Shown here one piece after another: positions 22,760 through 33,900 of a stretch of DNA of 64,000 bases. The notes below the pieces were generated by a model, which ran no database searches, was not told the origin of the DNA, and saw only the letters and a program-made list of their open reading frames with translations. Each line of letters starts with the position of its first letter. Positions within the stretch are counted from its first letter, which is position 1. Origin of the DNA: Craterostigma plantagineum (taxonomy: Eukaryota; Streptophyta; Magnoliopsida; Lamiales; Linderniaceae). The DNA is taken from positions 1-64,000 of the forward strand of contig JAPQWV010001071.1 of NCBI GenBank assembly GCA_027422505.1. The letters run 5' to 3'. The position numbers were made by a program, and so were the translations under genes.

Positions 22760-23735
22760 ATAATTAAGCTAAGGGAGCTTCACGTTTCAGGCCCCATGTA
22801 ATTTTTCATATAGAAATCAGGCCCATGTCAGAAGTAATATAGTATTAAGGACCCAATTCAGAATTTAACATAGAATAAAGGTTGACTGACGAAAATACCC
22901 TTAAAAAAGAGTAGTTATGAAGTGGTTTCCAACGCGCATGTTCTGTTATCAAATTGCAATATCTGTTATCAGTTATAATATAACAGAAAGTGTTACATGA
23001 AGTGGTACTTCAAATCCATGAAGTGGTACTGTAGGCCCATGAAGTGGTACGGGTGAACAGTGAAGTGGTACTGTAGACCCATGAAGTGGTACCGATGAAC
23101 ATTGAAGTGGTACTATAGAACAATGAAGTGGTATTGGTGAACAGTGAAGTGGTACCGCATTGTAGACCCATGAAGTGGTAATGTTAAACATAGAAGAAGT
23201 GGTACTATGGACGCATGAAGTGGTACAGCTTTTGTAGACCCATGAATTCCCAAACATTTCAACTGTACCACTTCATGGGTCTACAGTACCACTTCTTCTA
23301 TGTTCAACATTACCACTTCATGGGTCTACACCGCCGTACCACTTCTTATTTCAACAATACCACTTCATGCGTCTACAGTACCACTTCACTGTTCACCAGT
23401 ACCACTTCATGTGTCTACAGTACCACTTCACTGTTCACCCATACCACTTCATGGGTTTACAGTACCACTTTATCGATCTACAGTACCACTTCATGTACGG
23501 TCTATACCACTTCTTTATGGTTGCTTTGCTAGTTTGAAGAAGGCAATGGCAGTGATTCGTAATTTTTTTTATTTATTATGGACAAATATGTCTTTTTTAC
23601 ATGGATTAGGTCCTCATTTCTAAATGAACTTAATTTTAGGTCCTTATTTCTATTTGAAACATGAATGGGGCCTGAAATCAAAACCAAACTACTAAATGGG
23701 CCTGACATCTAATTAACTCCTAAGCTAAACCCTCA
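22760..23735. mobile_element. Fold-back element made of head-to-head 21-bp repeat arrays
   Basis: Outer inverted arms (about 22763-22900 and 23600-23734) share AAGCTAAG-type ends and CAGGCCC(C)AT blocks. Inside them, about 11 copies of a 21-bp unit, consensus CATGAAGTGGTACTGTAGACC, run from 22997 to 23230. About 12 copies of its reverse complement run from 23264 to 23516. The two arrays meet at about 23250 with almost no loop, so a transcript would fold into one long duplex. Repetitive frames on both strands here are translations of the repeat and not proteins. Confidence 0.85.
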
Positions 23736-23844
23736 GTTACATAGCAACCTAATCAATCATACTTCTCCCCACGTGTTCGTCCTTCATGAAGAAAATAGAT
23801 TCAAGAAAAAGGGATTGTGTCTCTGTCTTAGATTTGTTTCTAGC

Positions 23845-25017
23845 CTACGCCCAGACAGAAGAAGCACTGGCCAAAGCTCGGCTCGAACTTTGATCCTCAA
23901 ACTTAATCTGGTTATTACCACCGTGGTGATTCGCCTGATGATGATGATGATGATCGAAGCCCTTATTATTGCTTCTGTTCCTACGATGCTTGTTGTAATG
24001 CTGATCGTGTGCGCTGCACTGCTGATGCTTTTGGACATGGTACACAGTTTGCAGCCTCGCTAGTTCCCTCTCTAACAACCCTTGTTCCCCTGCAGATTGA
24101 ATGATTCGATACGAGAAGATTACGATAATCGAACATTTTGTTCATTGCATACATTGCTTGATGGCCTGCTCTTGGGACACGCTGCCCAAAACGCTGCATC
24201 AGATTTCTGTCTCCACGGCCAAAATCATGTTCTGCTGATCGAGGAATTGAAGCTCGGCAGAAACCCCAGCACCTTCAACCTGAGGATCAACAATAGCCCA
24301 TTTGTGAAAGAAGTCGAATAGCATTCAAGATAAAATGCCAATTTTTTTTACCTTACCTTGAGCATTTCGAGTGTCTTTTCGAGATGAACTATGTACTGAA
24401 GCTTCCTCGCCCTCGACCTATGAGCATTCTGCCTACGAAGGAAGGCCAAGGTTAGTCTGTAGTAACCCTTTTATAAGAAGAATGGATTGAATAGTAACTT
24501 AGTTTCTTACTGTTTTGCTCGTTTGCCATCAGCCCTCGACACGTAAGGCTTCGACTTATCAGCAGAATCCTTAGAATTTCTCGAACTATCTTCATATTTA
24601 ATCTGACTCTGATCTATCCCTGCAAAAAAATGTGCTTACTTCAGCCAAACAAAGCTAAGTAAGTATGATAAAAAAAAGCAATCTTTTATTCTTGACCTGA
24701 ATCTTTATCTGATGGGCTGATGAATTCTTGGCCACGGCGTAGTCTTTCCTTACTACGTTGTAAGCGTAAGAATCGCTGGCTGACCTTCGATGGCATGGAT
24801 ACAAGGTTTCAGAATCTTCTAGAAGATCGTCGAGCCACTCGGGCTCGTCTTCTTCGTCGAAGAGAAAGCTCTCCGAGGAACAGCGTTGATGGCAGCTTAA
24901 GCTTTCCTCGGGCGAGAAATCGTTGGAGATGAAAGGGCAAGGTGAGAGGGGCATCAAAGGAATTTGTCTGTTGTTGTTTGGATAATACGATGATGATGAT
25001 CCATCCTTGCTCTCCAT
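23845..25017 (-). CDS. bZIP transcription factor, five exons
   Basis: Host gene of about 290 residues. Exons on the minus strand: 25017-24697, 24619-24511, 24428-24357, 24279-24153, 24089-23845, with GT/AG borders at nearly all junctions. Exon 1 carries Ser/acidic blocks and HRRSASDS, typical of the plant bZIP group related to Arabidopsis At1g58110 and bZIP34/61. Exons 2-3 give the basic region (KRAKQ, NAHRSRARKLQY), which contacts ACGT-core DNA in the nucleus. Exons 3-4 give the leucine zipper (LEKTLEMLK, VSAELQFLDQQNMIL). Exon 5 has LLERELARLQTVYH, then a His-rich tail ending ASASSVWA. Odd points: exon 2 needs one more base at each end to keep frame, and exon 4 has one lost and one gained base (~24199-24225) with a TGA between. 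These may be consensus errors; otherwise it is a recent pseudogene. Confidence 0.82.
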
Positions 25018-25424
25018 TCCTTGGATGATCTTAGCCTAGCCTGTATATATACATATATATAGATATGATGTATATAATTCATGAACTCAGATTGCATATA
25101 TATATATAATACCTTAGCTAGAGCTAACATGGGGCGAGTTGGGTTTTCCTCGCAAGAACACAACTGGGATCTTGGCAAGGAACAGAGGGAATATATTATC
25201 AGATTGGTCTTTCTTTTTTTTTTTCTTCTTTTCGGAATTATGGTGTGTGATTAATGTCATATTTATTTTCATCGACTTCAATTTGTGTAAGAAGCATGAA
25301 CAACGAGAGAAGTGAAGATGAGAAGGAGCTTTTTTCGCGTTAGGCGAATCAAGAAATTAGTTATTTGCCCGTAAAACGTGTTAAACCCATTTGTGAATAT
25401 GGTTCTTTTTTCGTTGCATATTAT
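25018..25424 (-). promoter_or_regulatory. bZIP upstream region; duplicated sequence copy 1, part 1
   Basis: AT-rich TATA-like repeats at 25042-25062 and 25095-25110 precede the bZIP start. From about 25087 the sequence is nearly the same as 63466-63755, in the same orientation. It is broken at 25424 by copia element C. Confidence 0.7.
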
Positions 25425-25762
25425 TAACGAGAATTTAAGACCACCTACATCCACGATCAAACTACAAATCTTTATTGAAAAGTACAAAATTACGGAGAGG
25501 TTTCTCAGGAGATTAGCGCGAAGAACAAAAGAATTAACTTAATACAAAAATGGCGCCAAATCCCTATATAACACTTTCTAGTTAGAAACGTCGTCGCCAG
25601 TTGCGGCTTTATAAGTGAAGTCCATCTTCTAGGGTAAAACACGCCTTTTTACTTATAATACGATTCTCAATAACTGGACTTCGCTCTCTTTGTTTTGGCA
25701 CTTCAGTGAGTTCTTCTTCATGTAAGTTCTTTCCTAATGCCATTTTCTGCTCATGTCTCATA
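25425..25762 (-). repeat. 3' LTR of copia element C
   Basis: 338 bp, plus-strand ends TAACGAGAATTTAAG and CATGTCTCATA. It lacks ~36 bp near its left end that the other LTR has (TTTAACGTGGTTCG region). Confidence 0.85.
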
Positions 25763-25789
25763 CCCCCCACAAGGTGGACGATGTAGATT

Positions 25790-27430
25790 TACAACGGACA
25801 TCTTGACAAGGAACCTTTGCAGCTGAGGTGCTGTGAGTGCCTTTGTAAAAACATCAGCTAGTTGATCTCCTGTCCGACTGGTAGGATCTTTATTGTGCCA
25901 TTTGAGACATGATGTCTTATAAAGTGGCAATCAATTTCGATATGCTTCGATCTCTCGTGAAATTTGGGACTGGAAGCTACCATTATAGCTGATTGGTTGT
26001 CACAGTATGCTACTGGTACCTGTTTGATCTCAATGTTCAGCTCCTTCATCAAGTGCTTGATCCACAACATCTCAGAAACCAGTGATCCTAGTGCTCTGTA
26101 TTCGGCTTCTGTAGATGATCTAGATACAGTTGCTTGTTTCTTAGCATTCCAGGTTATCACAGAATCACCCAAGAAAGTGCAAAAACCTGTAACCGATCTT
26201 CTGGTATCTCGGCACGTGGCCCAGTCGGCATCACTGAAGCCCCTCAAGTTTCTGTTCTGGTCTGAGGATAGAGTAATCCCTGTCCTGGAGATGCCTTAAT
26301 GTACCTTAGTAGATGATGGGCGGCTTTCATATGTTCTGTCCTAGGTGCAGAAATAAATTGACTGAGTTTATGAACTGCGAAGGAGATGTCTGGTCTGGTA
26401 AAACCAAGATAAAGCAGACGCCCCACGAGTCTTCTATACTTGAACGGGTAATTCAACAGCTCGCCATCATTCTCTGTGATCTTATCAGTAGGATTGAGCG
26501 GTGTCGTCAGAGGTTTGGCTCCCAGATAGCCTGAGTCTTCCAATAGTTGCAGCGCATAGTTTCTTTGTGAATGTAAATGCCTGCCCTGCTTCTGGCGACC
26601 TCAATGCCAAGGAAATATTGAAGCTCTCCCAAGTCTTTTATCTTAAAGTGTACCCTCAGAAACTCCTTCACTTGTTGCAGCATGACTTCAGATGATCCGG
26701 CTAGGATGATATCATCCACATAAACTAGTAGGATTACCATCTGCTGATCTCTTCCCTCACAAACAACGTGTGATCTGACTGAGTTTGCTCAAAACCAAGG
26801 TCTTTAACAGCATTGGTAAACTTCCTATTCTATTGTCTCGAAGCCTGTTTCAAACTGTATAGTGACTTATGAAGCTTGCAGACCATTCTGCCTCTTCCTG
26901 ATATTTGTTTATCCAGTAGAACCCAGAGGCAACTCCATGTATACCTCCTCGGTCAAGTCACCATTCAAGAAAGCATTACTTACGTCTAGTTGCATTAGCT
27001 TCCAATTGAGCTTTGCGGCTAAAGTCAAATGATTTTGATTGTAATCGGCTTGGCTACGGGTGCAAACGTGTCCACGTAGTCGATGCCTTCTCTTGGTCGT
27101 AGCCTTTGGCTACCAATCGGGCTTTATACTTGTCTACTTTCCCCTTGTATTGAGCTTAAGCTTATAGACCCACTTGCTTCCAATAGCCATTTTCCCTTCG
27201 GGCAGTGGCATTACTGACCATGTCTGGTTGTCTTCTAAAGCTTGGAATTCCTCTCGCATAGCTAACTGCCATTTCTCTGACTTGCTGCCTGAGCATAGCT
27301 TCTTGGTCTCTCTTGCCAATGAGATATTACAGATGAAAGTCTGATATTGATCTGAAAAATCTGGTAGGATAATACCTCTGATATGGGATATCTCATCTGC
27401 CCTTCTGTGAGCTTGTTGCAATGAAAATCC
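25790..27430 (-). pseudogene. Copia element C: reverse transcriptase and RNase H
   Basis: 27421-27134 ends in the RT start (WQLAMREEFQALEDNQTW, GSKWVYKLKLNT). 26740-26507 has [16 protein letters not shown], the catalytic YVDD box, and YFLGIEVARS. 26543-26244 gives RLVGRLLYLGFTRPDISF. 26247-25858 is RNase H with DADWATCRDTRRSVTGFC, SRSSTEAEYRAL and CDNQSAIMVASSPKFHERSK. The middle of RT at 26760-27130 is split over several frames. Confidence 0.87.
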
Positions 27431-27439
27431 GTTAGGTAT

Positions 27440-28640
27440 GTTGGCCTTTTATTGCTCTCTCCCAGTTCTTCTTGGTTCCTGATGTGGGGGCTGCTCCTGT
27501 CCTGAGGGCTCACTGTCTGTTGAATCAGGTAGAGTGGTTGCCTCAGTATCACGTGTAGGATCTGGAACAGTGGCATTTCCCAGTTCAGATGCAGGGCCTG
27601 ATACATGTTCAGGTGGAGATTGAGAAGAACTCTGATCCAAAGCCTGAGAAGGAGTCTGATAGTGGGACTGCTCTGCCCCTGGAGATAGACAAACTCCCAT
27701 GGTCCAAGCCATTGTGATTGTCATAAGCTCTAGGGATGACAAGTGTAGAGAATGGATCCTCGCTCCAGCAGCTGAGTTCTGATCCTTAAGAGGCAGTATG
27801 TCTTCTCCAAAAATAACCTCCCTCGTAATGAAGATTTCATTTGTCTTGATATCCATGACCTTGTACCCCTTAACTCCATTTGGATAACCTATGAAAATGC
27901 ACTCCCTAGCCCTCACATCAAATTTTCTTCTACCTGCTGTTAGTGTAGAAGAAAAGCATAGGGAACCAAACACTCGAAGCATGTGGTAGTCTATTGGCCT
28001 TTGATAAAGTAAACTATATGGACTTTTACCCTTTAACACAACAGAAGGTGTCCTATTAATGAGAAATACAGCGGTAGAACACATTCTGACCAATATCTAC
28101 TAGCCAAACCAGATTGGAAGTACAATGCCCTAGCTACATTCAAAAGGTGTTGGTGCTTCCTCTCTACTATCGAGTTTTGTGGGGGTTTGAACGCATGATA
28201 AGTGATGTATGATTCCTTTTTCTCTAAAAAATTAGTCATGTTAAACTCCTTTGCATTATCAGATCTAAGCACCTTAACCTTTCTCTCAAAATGAGTTTCT
28301 ACATAAGCTAAAAAAATGGAAGAATTACTTGCACTTCTGATTTGTGCTTGATCATAATTACCCAAGTGTAGCGTGAGTAATCATCTACTATAGTAATGAG
28401 ATGGTACATAGAAAGGCCCCCAACATCAATATGAATCAAGTCAAATGAGGAGCAAACTGTTTTGGAATCATTTGGGAATGGTAATCTTCTTTGTTTGGCA
28501 AGTGGACATACCTTGCAGAAAGAACTCATGTCACTAACAGTATGTCCTAAGGATGACTTAAGCATATCTATGACCTTAGATGAAGGGTGGCCTAGCCTAT
28601 TGTGCCACAGTTCTACAGACAGTTTACTAACAAACACACT
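27440..28640 (-). pseudogene. Copia element C: integrase
   Basis: 28637-28308 shows LWHNRLGHPSSKVIDMLKSS, CKVCPLAKQRRLPFP and FDLIHIDVGG (the usual proline of the D-x-W-G-P box is missing). 28365-28033 has VLRSDNAKEFN with the second catalytic Asp, and KPPQNSIVERKHQHLLNVAR with the catalytic Glu. 28093-27449 continues VFLINRTPSVVLKGKSPY and RVFGSLCFSSTL, then a Ser/Gln/Glu-rich linker. Confidence 0.86.
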
Positions 28641-28899
28641 TTTATTCTCAGCTGGAACCTTGAAAACAGAGTCACCTGGAAGACATACAGCCCTGCAATC
28701 TCTTTACCTCTCCCAATCATCTGTTGAGTATGATCCTGAATAATGAAACCGTTAGTCTCAAAAGAAAAATGACAGTCTATATCCTTGGCTAGGGCACTAA
28801 CAGAGACCAGATTAAATTGTAACTGTGGGACTATCAAAACATCTCTCAATGTGATGAATTGATTTATAGCAAAAGATCCTGCACTTGTAACTTTTATAA

Positions 28900-30174
28900 C
28901 CGAGTTATCTGGTAAGATCACACTGGATTCTGCTATTCATGAACATTATGCAGAATATTCTCATTGCCACTAATATGCCGAGTTGCCCCTGAATCTATCA
29001 CCCAATATGTTCTACTTCTAGATTTGGGTAAATTGAAAGAAAGACATATACCTCCACCCTTCTCAAGTAGTTTCTTGGACTCTTCATTTGTGGGTGGTTG
29101 ATTGATTGCCGGCTGATTCAGTACTCCTTCAGACTCTGTAGTTGGAGGGCTGTCATTTGGAGCTGAATTGTTTCCTCTCAAGTCCCACCGGCAGTCACAC
29201 CAAGGGTGGATGGACTCCCTTACAGATATGATCCATTGTAAAGCTGTTAGCTCTCACTCCTTTGTACCTCTGAGACTGCTTAAAACCAGGTGGACATCCG
29301 TGGAGCTGATAGCATGTCTCCACAGTATGCCCCCTCTTGTGGCAATGTGTGCAAATGGCCTTACCACCATCCCTCTTCTGGCCATATGATCCTTTCTTGA
29401 TAGGGTCGACAACAGCCCGTGCTTGCATAGCCATGTTGCTGCTCATATCATTTGTTCCTGCTGCGAGTGCAAGGCCCACTGATCTTGCTTTTCCTCTTGT
29501 ATGAGTAAAGAAAACACCCTGTTAATTGAGGGCATGGGATCCATTAGGAGTATTTGCCCTCTTGTCTGAGAATAGGTATCATTCAGCCCCTTAGAAAAGC
29601 CAAGACATACTCTTCATCGTGGTAAGCCTTCATCCCATTAATTCCCCCACACGTGCACTTACAAGACGGTCTGTAGCTGGACAGTTCATCCCACAGGGTT
29701 TTTACCTTGTGAAGTACACTGATACGCTATTGACACCATGTGTCAGATTAACCAATTCCCTTTTTAATTGGAAAATCCTAGGTCGGTTGGTCTGACGAAT
29801 CTTTCCTGCAAATCGACCCAAACTTCTCTTGCGGACACACTGTAAAGGATGCTGGCAGATATCTCTTTGCTGACAAAATTCAAGATCCACGAGATTACCA
29901 CGTTATTGTTACTCTTCCAAGCGCTTAGCTGGTTTTTTCGTGGCGACTTCATCCTGAGGATCAGCAGTCGGTGGCAGCAAATCGCCATTAACAAAGCCCT
30001 CTTTGTTCCTTCGATCAACGCTATCATCATAGCTCTACTCCAAGTCGCGAATTATCCCCGTTTAGCACCTCATGAACGATAATTTTGCCCCGATGTATCG
30101 TTGTTATTCAATAAGTTTGGGTCGTTGAGAAGAAGTGCAGCCCCTGTATTCGAAGATGATACAATCGACGCCAT
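28900..30174 (-). pseudogene. Copia element C: gag and protease
   Basis: The probable ATG is at 30174 (MASIVSSSNTGAALLL). After a shift, 30030-29764 reads TKRALLMAI...VVISWILNFVSKEISASI, the gag pattern of RE1-like elements. 29890-29702 has RIFQLKRELVNLTHGVNSVS. The knuckle CTHCHKRGHTVETCY followed by HGCPPGFK lies at 29350-29270. The protease DSGAT box is near 28990 (YWVIDSGATRHISG). Confidence 0.85.
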
Positions 30175-30178
30175 GGAA

Positions 30179-30262
30179 TCGACTGTGAGCTTCAATTGCT
30201 CAATCAAGAAATCTAGAAAATCGACTCTGAGCTTCAATTGTTCAATCAAGAAATCGAGCGAG
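30179..30262. repeat. Tandem duplication of ~42 bp in the element C leader
   Basis: Two adjacent copies beginning TCGACT(G/C)TGAGCTTCAATT and ending AATCAAGAAATC lie between the primer site and gag. Confidence 0.85.
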
Positions 30263-30316
30263 TTGCGCTTCTCGTAAATTTTGCAGCGCTCTGCCTCAGA
30301 TCGAGCTCTGATACCA

Positions 30317-30688
30317 TAACGAGAATTTAAGAATACCTTGATTTAACGTGGTTCGAATTCCTTCTGTGAATCCTACATCCACGATCAAACTACAAATCTT
30401 TATGAACAGTACAAAATTTACAGAGAGGTTTCTCAGGGGAGATTAGCGCGAACAAAAAGAATTAACTTAATACAAAAATGGCGCCAAATCCTATATAACA
30501 CTTTCTAGTTAGAAACGTCGTCGCCAGTTGCGGCTTTATAAGTGAAGTCCATCTTCTAGGGTAAAACGCGCCTTTACTTATAATACGGTTCTCAATAACT
30601 GGACTTTGCTCTCTTTGTTTAGGCACTTCAGTGAGTTCTTCTTCATGTAAGTTCTTTCCTAATGCCATTTTCTGCTCATGTCTCTATA
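30317..30688 (-). repeat. 5' LTR of copia element C
   Basis: 372 bp. Starts TAACGAGAATTTAAG just after the primer site and ends CATGTCTCTATA, one base different in length from the other copy. It contains TTTAACGTGGTTCG near the primer site. Confidence 0.85.
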
Positions 30689-30693
30689 ATTAT

Positions 30694-31262
30694 TTCCGAG
30701 TTTTTCTTGCCACAAGATTTGCCAGCTTTTAGTTTGCAATGTACATTTTCTATTAGGATTGCAACGGTCTAGACTGAGACATTACTCATCTACATATGCA
30801 CATAAACATAACATATTAACACTTTGAAAGTTCGTTCTAATGAAAGATGAGATAATGAGCAAAATTATAAGTTTGGGTCACTAACTAAACATGTTTTCGT
30901 TTTTGGTCGCTATGTTCGATCATTTGCAAAACTAGGTCACTAATAACTTTGTATATCTTAACAAAATTAGGTCACTGGTGATTTTCCGGCAAAAAACGCC
31001 GGAAAACTGACGTGGGATGATGCGGCCATTGAGCCACGCCGGATTTTTTCGTTGATTTACACCGGAAAACTGACCGGTGACCTAGTTTTGTTAAGGCATA
31101 TAAAGTTAGTCACAGGTTTTACAATTATCAAACATAGTGTCCCAAAAATAGAAACAGGTATAGTTAGTAACCTAAAATTATAAAATTGCCCTGAGATAAT
31201 GTATTATGTAATGTTATTACCACGCGACACGATGAGAGGCAAGTGCCATGCTTTATCATCGT
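30694..31262. repeat. Duplicated host sequence copy 1, parts 2 and 3
   Basis: 30694-30857 and 31192-31262 continue the similarity to 63761-64000 (TTCCGAATTTTCTCTTGCC, CTAGACTGAGACATTA, CGATGAGAGGCAAG). The MITE at 30858-31191 interrupts them. Confidence 0.88.
30858..31191. mobile_element. MULE-type MITE with long terminal inverted repeats
   Basis: 334 bp flanked by a 10-bp perfect duplication TGAGATAATG (30848-30857 and 31192-31201). The duplicate host copy has a single TGAAATAATG at 63926-63935. Arms of ~115 bp are imperfect inverted repeats (AAAATTATAAG...GGTCACTAAC against its complement). It has no coding capacity. Length and 10-bp duplication point to the Mutator superfamily. Confidence 0.85.
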
Positions 31263-31912
31263 TAATGTAAGTACATTTATTGCTAGTTTATTACATCGAA
31301 GAAGGAGCGTAATTAAATTACAAAGTCAATTAGGGCTTAATCACTTTCAAAGCTGGGCGCCAAGAAAGTCATTTGTCTATCCAGCAAGTACACACTCAGT
31401 TTGAAGAACAAAGCCGCTTTTTTTTACTATTCAACTCTATCAACTCAGTTTGAAACACTTCTCTCTCCCTTCTCTTAAAAACCCTAATACCTCCACCAGC
31501 CGCCGCAAACCACCAAATCCTTCCCCCTCCTCCCCCTCTCCATTAATGGAGGTAGGGGAAGCTCTAATTTCTTAGTTTTTTTTTTCCTGTTAGTGTTCAT
31601 AAAAAAAAATTACAACCCGCACCACCACCACCCATGGCTGCCACCACCGCCTGTCGCCACCATCTTCGCTGCCGCCGCACCTCGATACCCTTGCCTTGCC
31701 GCCTTCGACTGCCTCCGCCCTGCTATACGATAAAAGCTATACGATTTTTTTTGAATGGAAAAAATACATAGCTGTCGAATTGAATGGTCAAAAGTATGAT
31801 TTTCCGTGCAAGAGAAAAACATTATGATCACGTTTCTTAACGAAGCCATAGGCCCATAGACGTTACGTTAACCAAGAGCCTAACTTCATCTACTACTTAA
31901 TACTTCCCATTG
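31263..31912. other. Intergenic; transcript-leader-like stretch, no gene supported
   Basis: 31430-31550 looks like a plant 5' leader: CT-rich, with telo-box-like AAACCCTAATACC at 31479-31491 and a CCG-rich part. The only following frames are short and low-complexity (His/Pro codons). It could be the start of a truncated gene. Confidence 0.4.
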
Positions 31913-31922
31913 CTATAAATAG
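31913..31922 (+). promoter_or_regulatory. TATA box of the Pin-II-like gene
   Basis: CTATAAATAG lies 76 bp before the ATG at 31998, leaving a leader of about 45 bp, normal for a small plant defence gene. Confidence 0.65.
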
Positions 31923-31997
31923 ACTAGCAAGGATGCTTAAGTTGATCATCAATTAACAAATATCGAAACCATTCTCTATAATCAGAAGCAAACAACA

Positions 31998-32312
31998 ATG
32001 TCGTGGAGTGGGAAACTTTGGGCGTCACTCTCATCCTATGTGGTAATAACATACTTCTCTCTAAGCAATGAAGTTTGATCATATTGTTGCTGATGATTTA
32101 ACCAACCTTTTTTCTCTGTATAGCCATGTTAATGGTGGGATCGAATGCGAAGGTTTGCACTTTGGAGTGCTACACCGCATATCCAGGCGATTACATTCAA
32201 TGCTCTTCGGGCGGTAAGAACTCAACCCAGGGTGCTTTAACTGCTGCACTCTTCAAGTGGATGCACCTTTTATAGGAAGGATGGTACTAGGGTTTGCACT
32301 GGGACTCCATGA
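31998..32312 (+). CDS. Potato-inhibitor-II-type proteinase inhibitor, two exons
   Basis: Small secreted Cys-rich protein. Exon 1 (31998-32042) encodes MSWSGKLWASLSS, the start of a signal peptide. The intron ends at TATAG|CC (32123/32124). Exon 2 completes a hydrophobic stretch (MLMVGSNA), then KVCTLECYTAYPGDYIQC. Further on, in shifted frames, the text gives two adjacent Cys after Asn, then FYRKDGTRVCTGTP and a TGA at 32310. Eight cysteines in the Pin-II (PF02428) order can be counted, and the phase-1 intron inside the signal peptide is the family's usual structure. Such proteins inhibit trypsin/chymotrypsin-like enzymes in the apoplast or vacuole. As written, the frame breaks at the donor and twice in exon 2 (~32232 and ~32263), each next to a G run. 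It is either a consensus error or a young pseudogene. Confidence 0.72.
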
Positions 32313-32964
32313 TTATCGTGGGCTGAAGAAAAATATAATTTTTTATATATACAGATGCGTTCGTTAAATACATGGCGTCACGTCGAAGAAGAAGAATAAG
32401 GTTGTCCAATTATCAGACCAATTATAGTCTTATATTCTGCCTGCTGTAATAAGAACCGTTCTAAAGCATGAGTAGAGGAGTTGTTCATTGGCTCGATCTT
32501 CCATATACGGCGAGCCACACCATAGTTTCTCAGGCTTCTTCACACGTGGAAATGAAATACTCAATTACCAAGAGTGAAAAAGAAAAAGTCAACTTAATCA
32601 TCGAGTCAAAATAAATGATAAATGACGGTTTTGAATCCATGCCATGCTATACAAAACACTAAATGCCATACATGAATAATGCACCCTCGATAGAATCTTC
32701 ATACGTAGCATCTATAAACATGAATACAAAGTCAAAACGGCGACGTATTAGCAGCAATGGTTGCTGCAAGAGAAAGTCCATGACATTAACTCCTAGCTTT
32801 GAAATTTAAAATACGCCTCAGACTTCTTGTGTCCAAGACAAAACTCCATCGACTTAATTTTCTTGGCTGCTATAAATACCCTAGCTTTCGGCAGTGACAA
32901 CGTCTCTCTTCATCTGTGGTAAGTAATAGATAATTATTCATCATTCCACATCGTCCCACTTTCT
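32313..32964. other. Intergenic; a second promoter-like segment
   Basis: No coding frame is seen. GGCTGCTATAAATACCC at 32864-32880 followed by CTCTCTTCATCTGTG resembles the promoter and leader of the Pin-II-like gene upstream. Copia element D begins shortly after, so any downstream gene has been displaced or lost. Confidence 0.45.
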
Positions 32965-33050
32965 TGAATTAAGATTTGTTGGTTCCGATGTTTGGCGTCT
33001 GGTCGGTGGCGCTCGTAAAGCTCGAACAGAGTTTCGCCTATATGTCGAAG

Positions 33051-33900
33051 CCAGGGGGCGGATCCAGAAAATTTTTGTTGGTTGGGGGGGGGGGGGGGGT
33101 AATGTAAAAGTAAGAGCTCGGATGTTGGCCCCTCCATCAATGTCTATTGCAAAGGGCTTGTAAATTTTATGGTTTTTTGGGCTTCGAAACGTCTATGATC
33201 AACATATATAATTTATATTTTATATAACACGAACTAAAAATACAGGAGAAATAACACAAATCATGTGTTGTATAGGTAAACTGCACTACTGTTCGATATT
33301 TGTTTTTATATGACAGATAACTGTTGTAGTTTGAATAATGCTCATCAAACAAAATTTTGGGAGTCCATGACGGATAAGAATTTTTAATTAGGAAGGATTA
33401 GATTAAATAATAAGAAATATTTATTTTATCTTGTTAAAATTAAATTTTTAAATAATATTGAATTTATAGTTTCTATAGGTTCCTAGAAACAATTATGTAT
33501 TTATTGTTATTTTTACTATATGGTTAAATAATTAGAAAAATATAAAAAAAAAAAGTAAAAAGGAAGTTAAAACAAATAGATTTAAGTTGGTCCAAACAAA
33601 TTAAACAATTAATTAAATTGGTAGACGAGCCAATTGAGCAATTTGATATGGGCCGTGTGCCTACATTATTTCTATGGGCCGTGTGTTGCTTTCTATTAGT
33701 ACAAAAAGTAACAATATTGAGACCTCTGGGATCGAACCAAGATCCAGAAAACAGATGGCGACTTCCTCAACCATCTATGCTAGGCAAGTTTTGCTGAATA
33801 TTTACAGGACACATTTTATATATCTACTATATGTATATATACATATATACTACTGAAATTTTCGAAAATTCCCCCCGGCCCTTGAATAGATCCGTCATTG
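33051..33900. mobile_element. hAT-like non-autonomous element in the LTR of D
   Basis: It starts CAGGGGGCGGATCCAG and ends with the near complement (GATCCGTCATTGG). It is flanked by 8-bp near-duplicates GTCGAAGC (33043-33050) and GTCGAGGC (about 33906-33913). A 16-base G run lies at 33084-33099. The AT-rich interior has no gene. The 8-bp duplication and CAGGGGCGG-like end suggest hAT; the right end is degraded. Confidence 0.5.

Larger units (their letters stand above)
25425..30688 (-). mobile_element. Copia element C, nearly full length, decayed
   Basis: 5.26 kb with LTRs at 25425-25762 and 30317-30688 and target duplication ATTAT (25420-25424 and 30689-30693). The duplicate host copy at 63756-63760 has a single TTTAT, an empty site. 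Primer site TGGTATCAGAGC (minus, ending at 30316) and the purine tract (plus CCCCCCACAAGG after 25762) fix the orientation. Gag, protease, integrase, RT and RNase H are in copia order. LTR ends appear to be TA...TA rather than TG...CA. Confidence 0.9.

Noticed and set aside
22973..23623. Long repetitive reading frames on both strands that look like repeat proteins
   Set aside because: They are translations of the 21-bp tandem array in several frames; both strands are open simply because the unit length is a multiple of three and lacks stops.
31600..31850. Possible small gene with CCACCACC repeats
   Set aside because: Low-complexity codons only, no conserved domain, no clear splice sites; kept only as an intergenic note.
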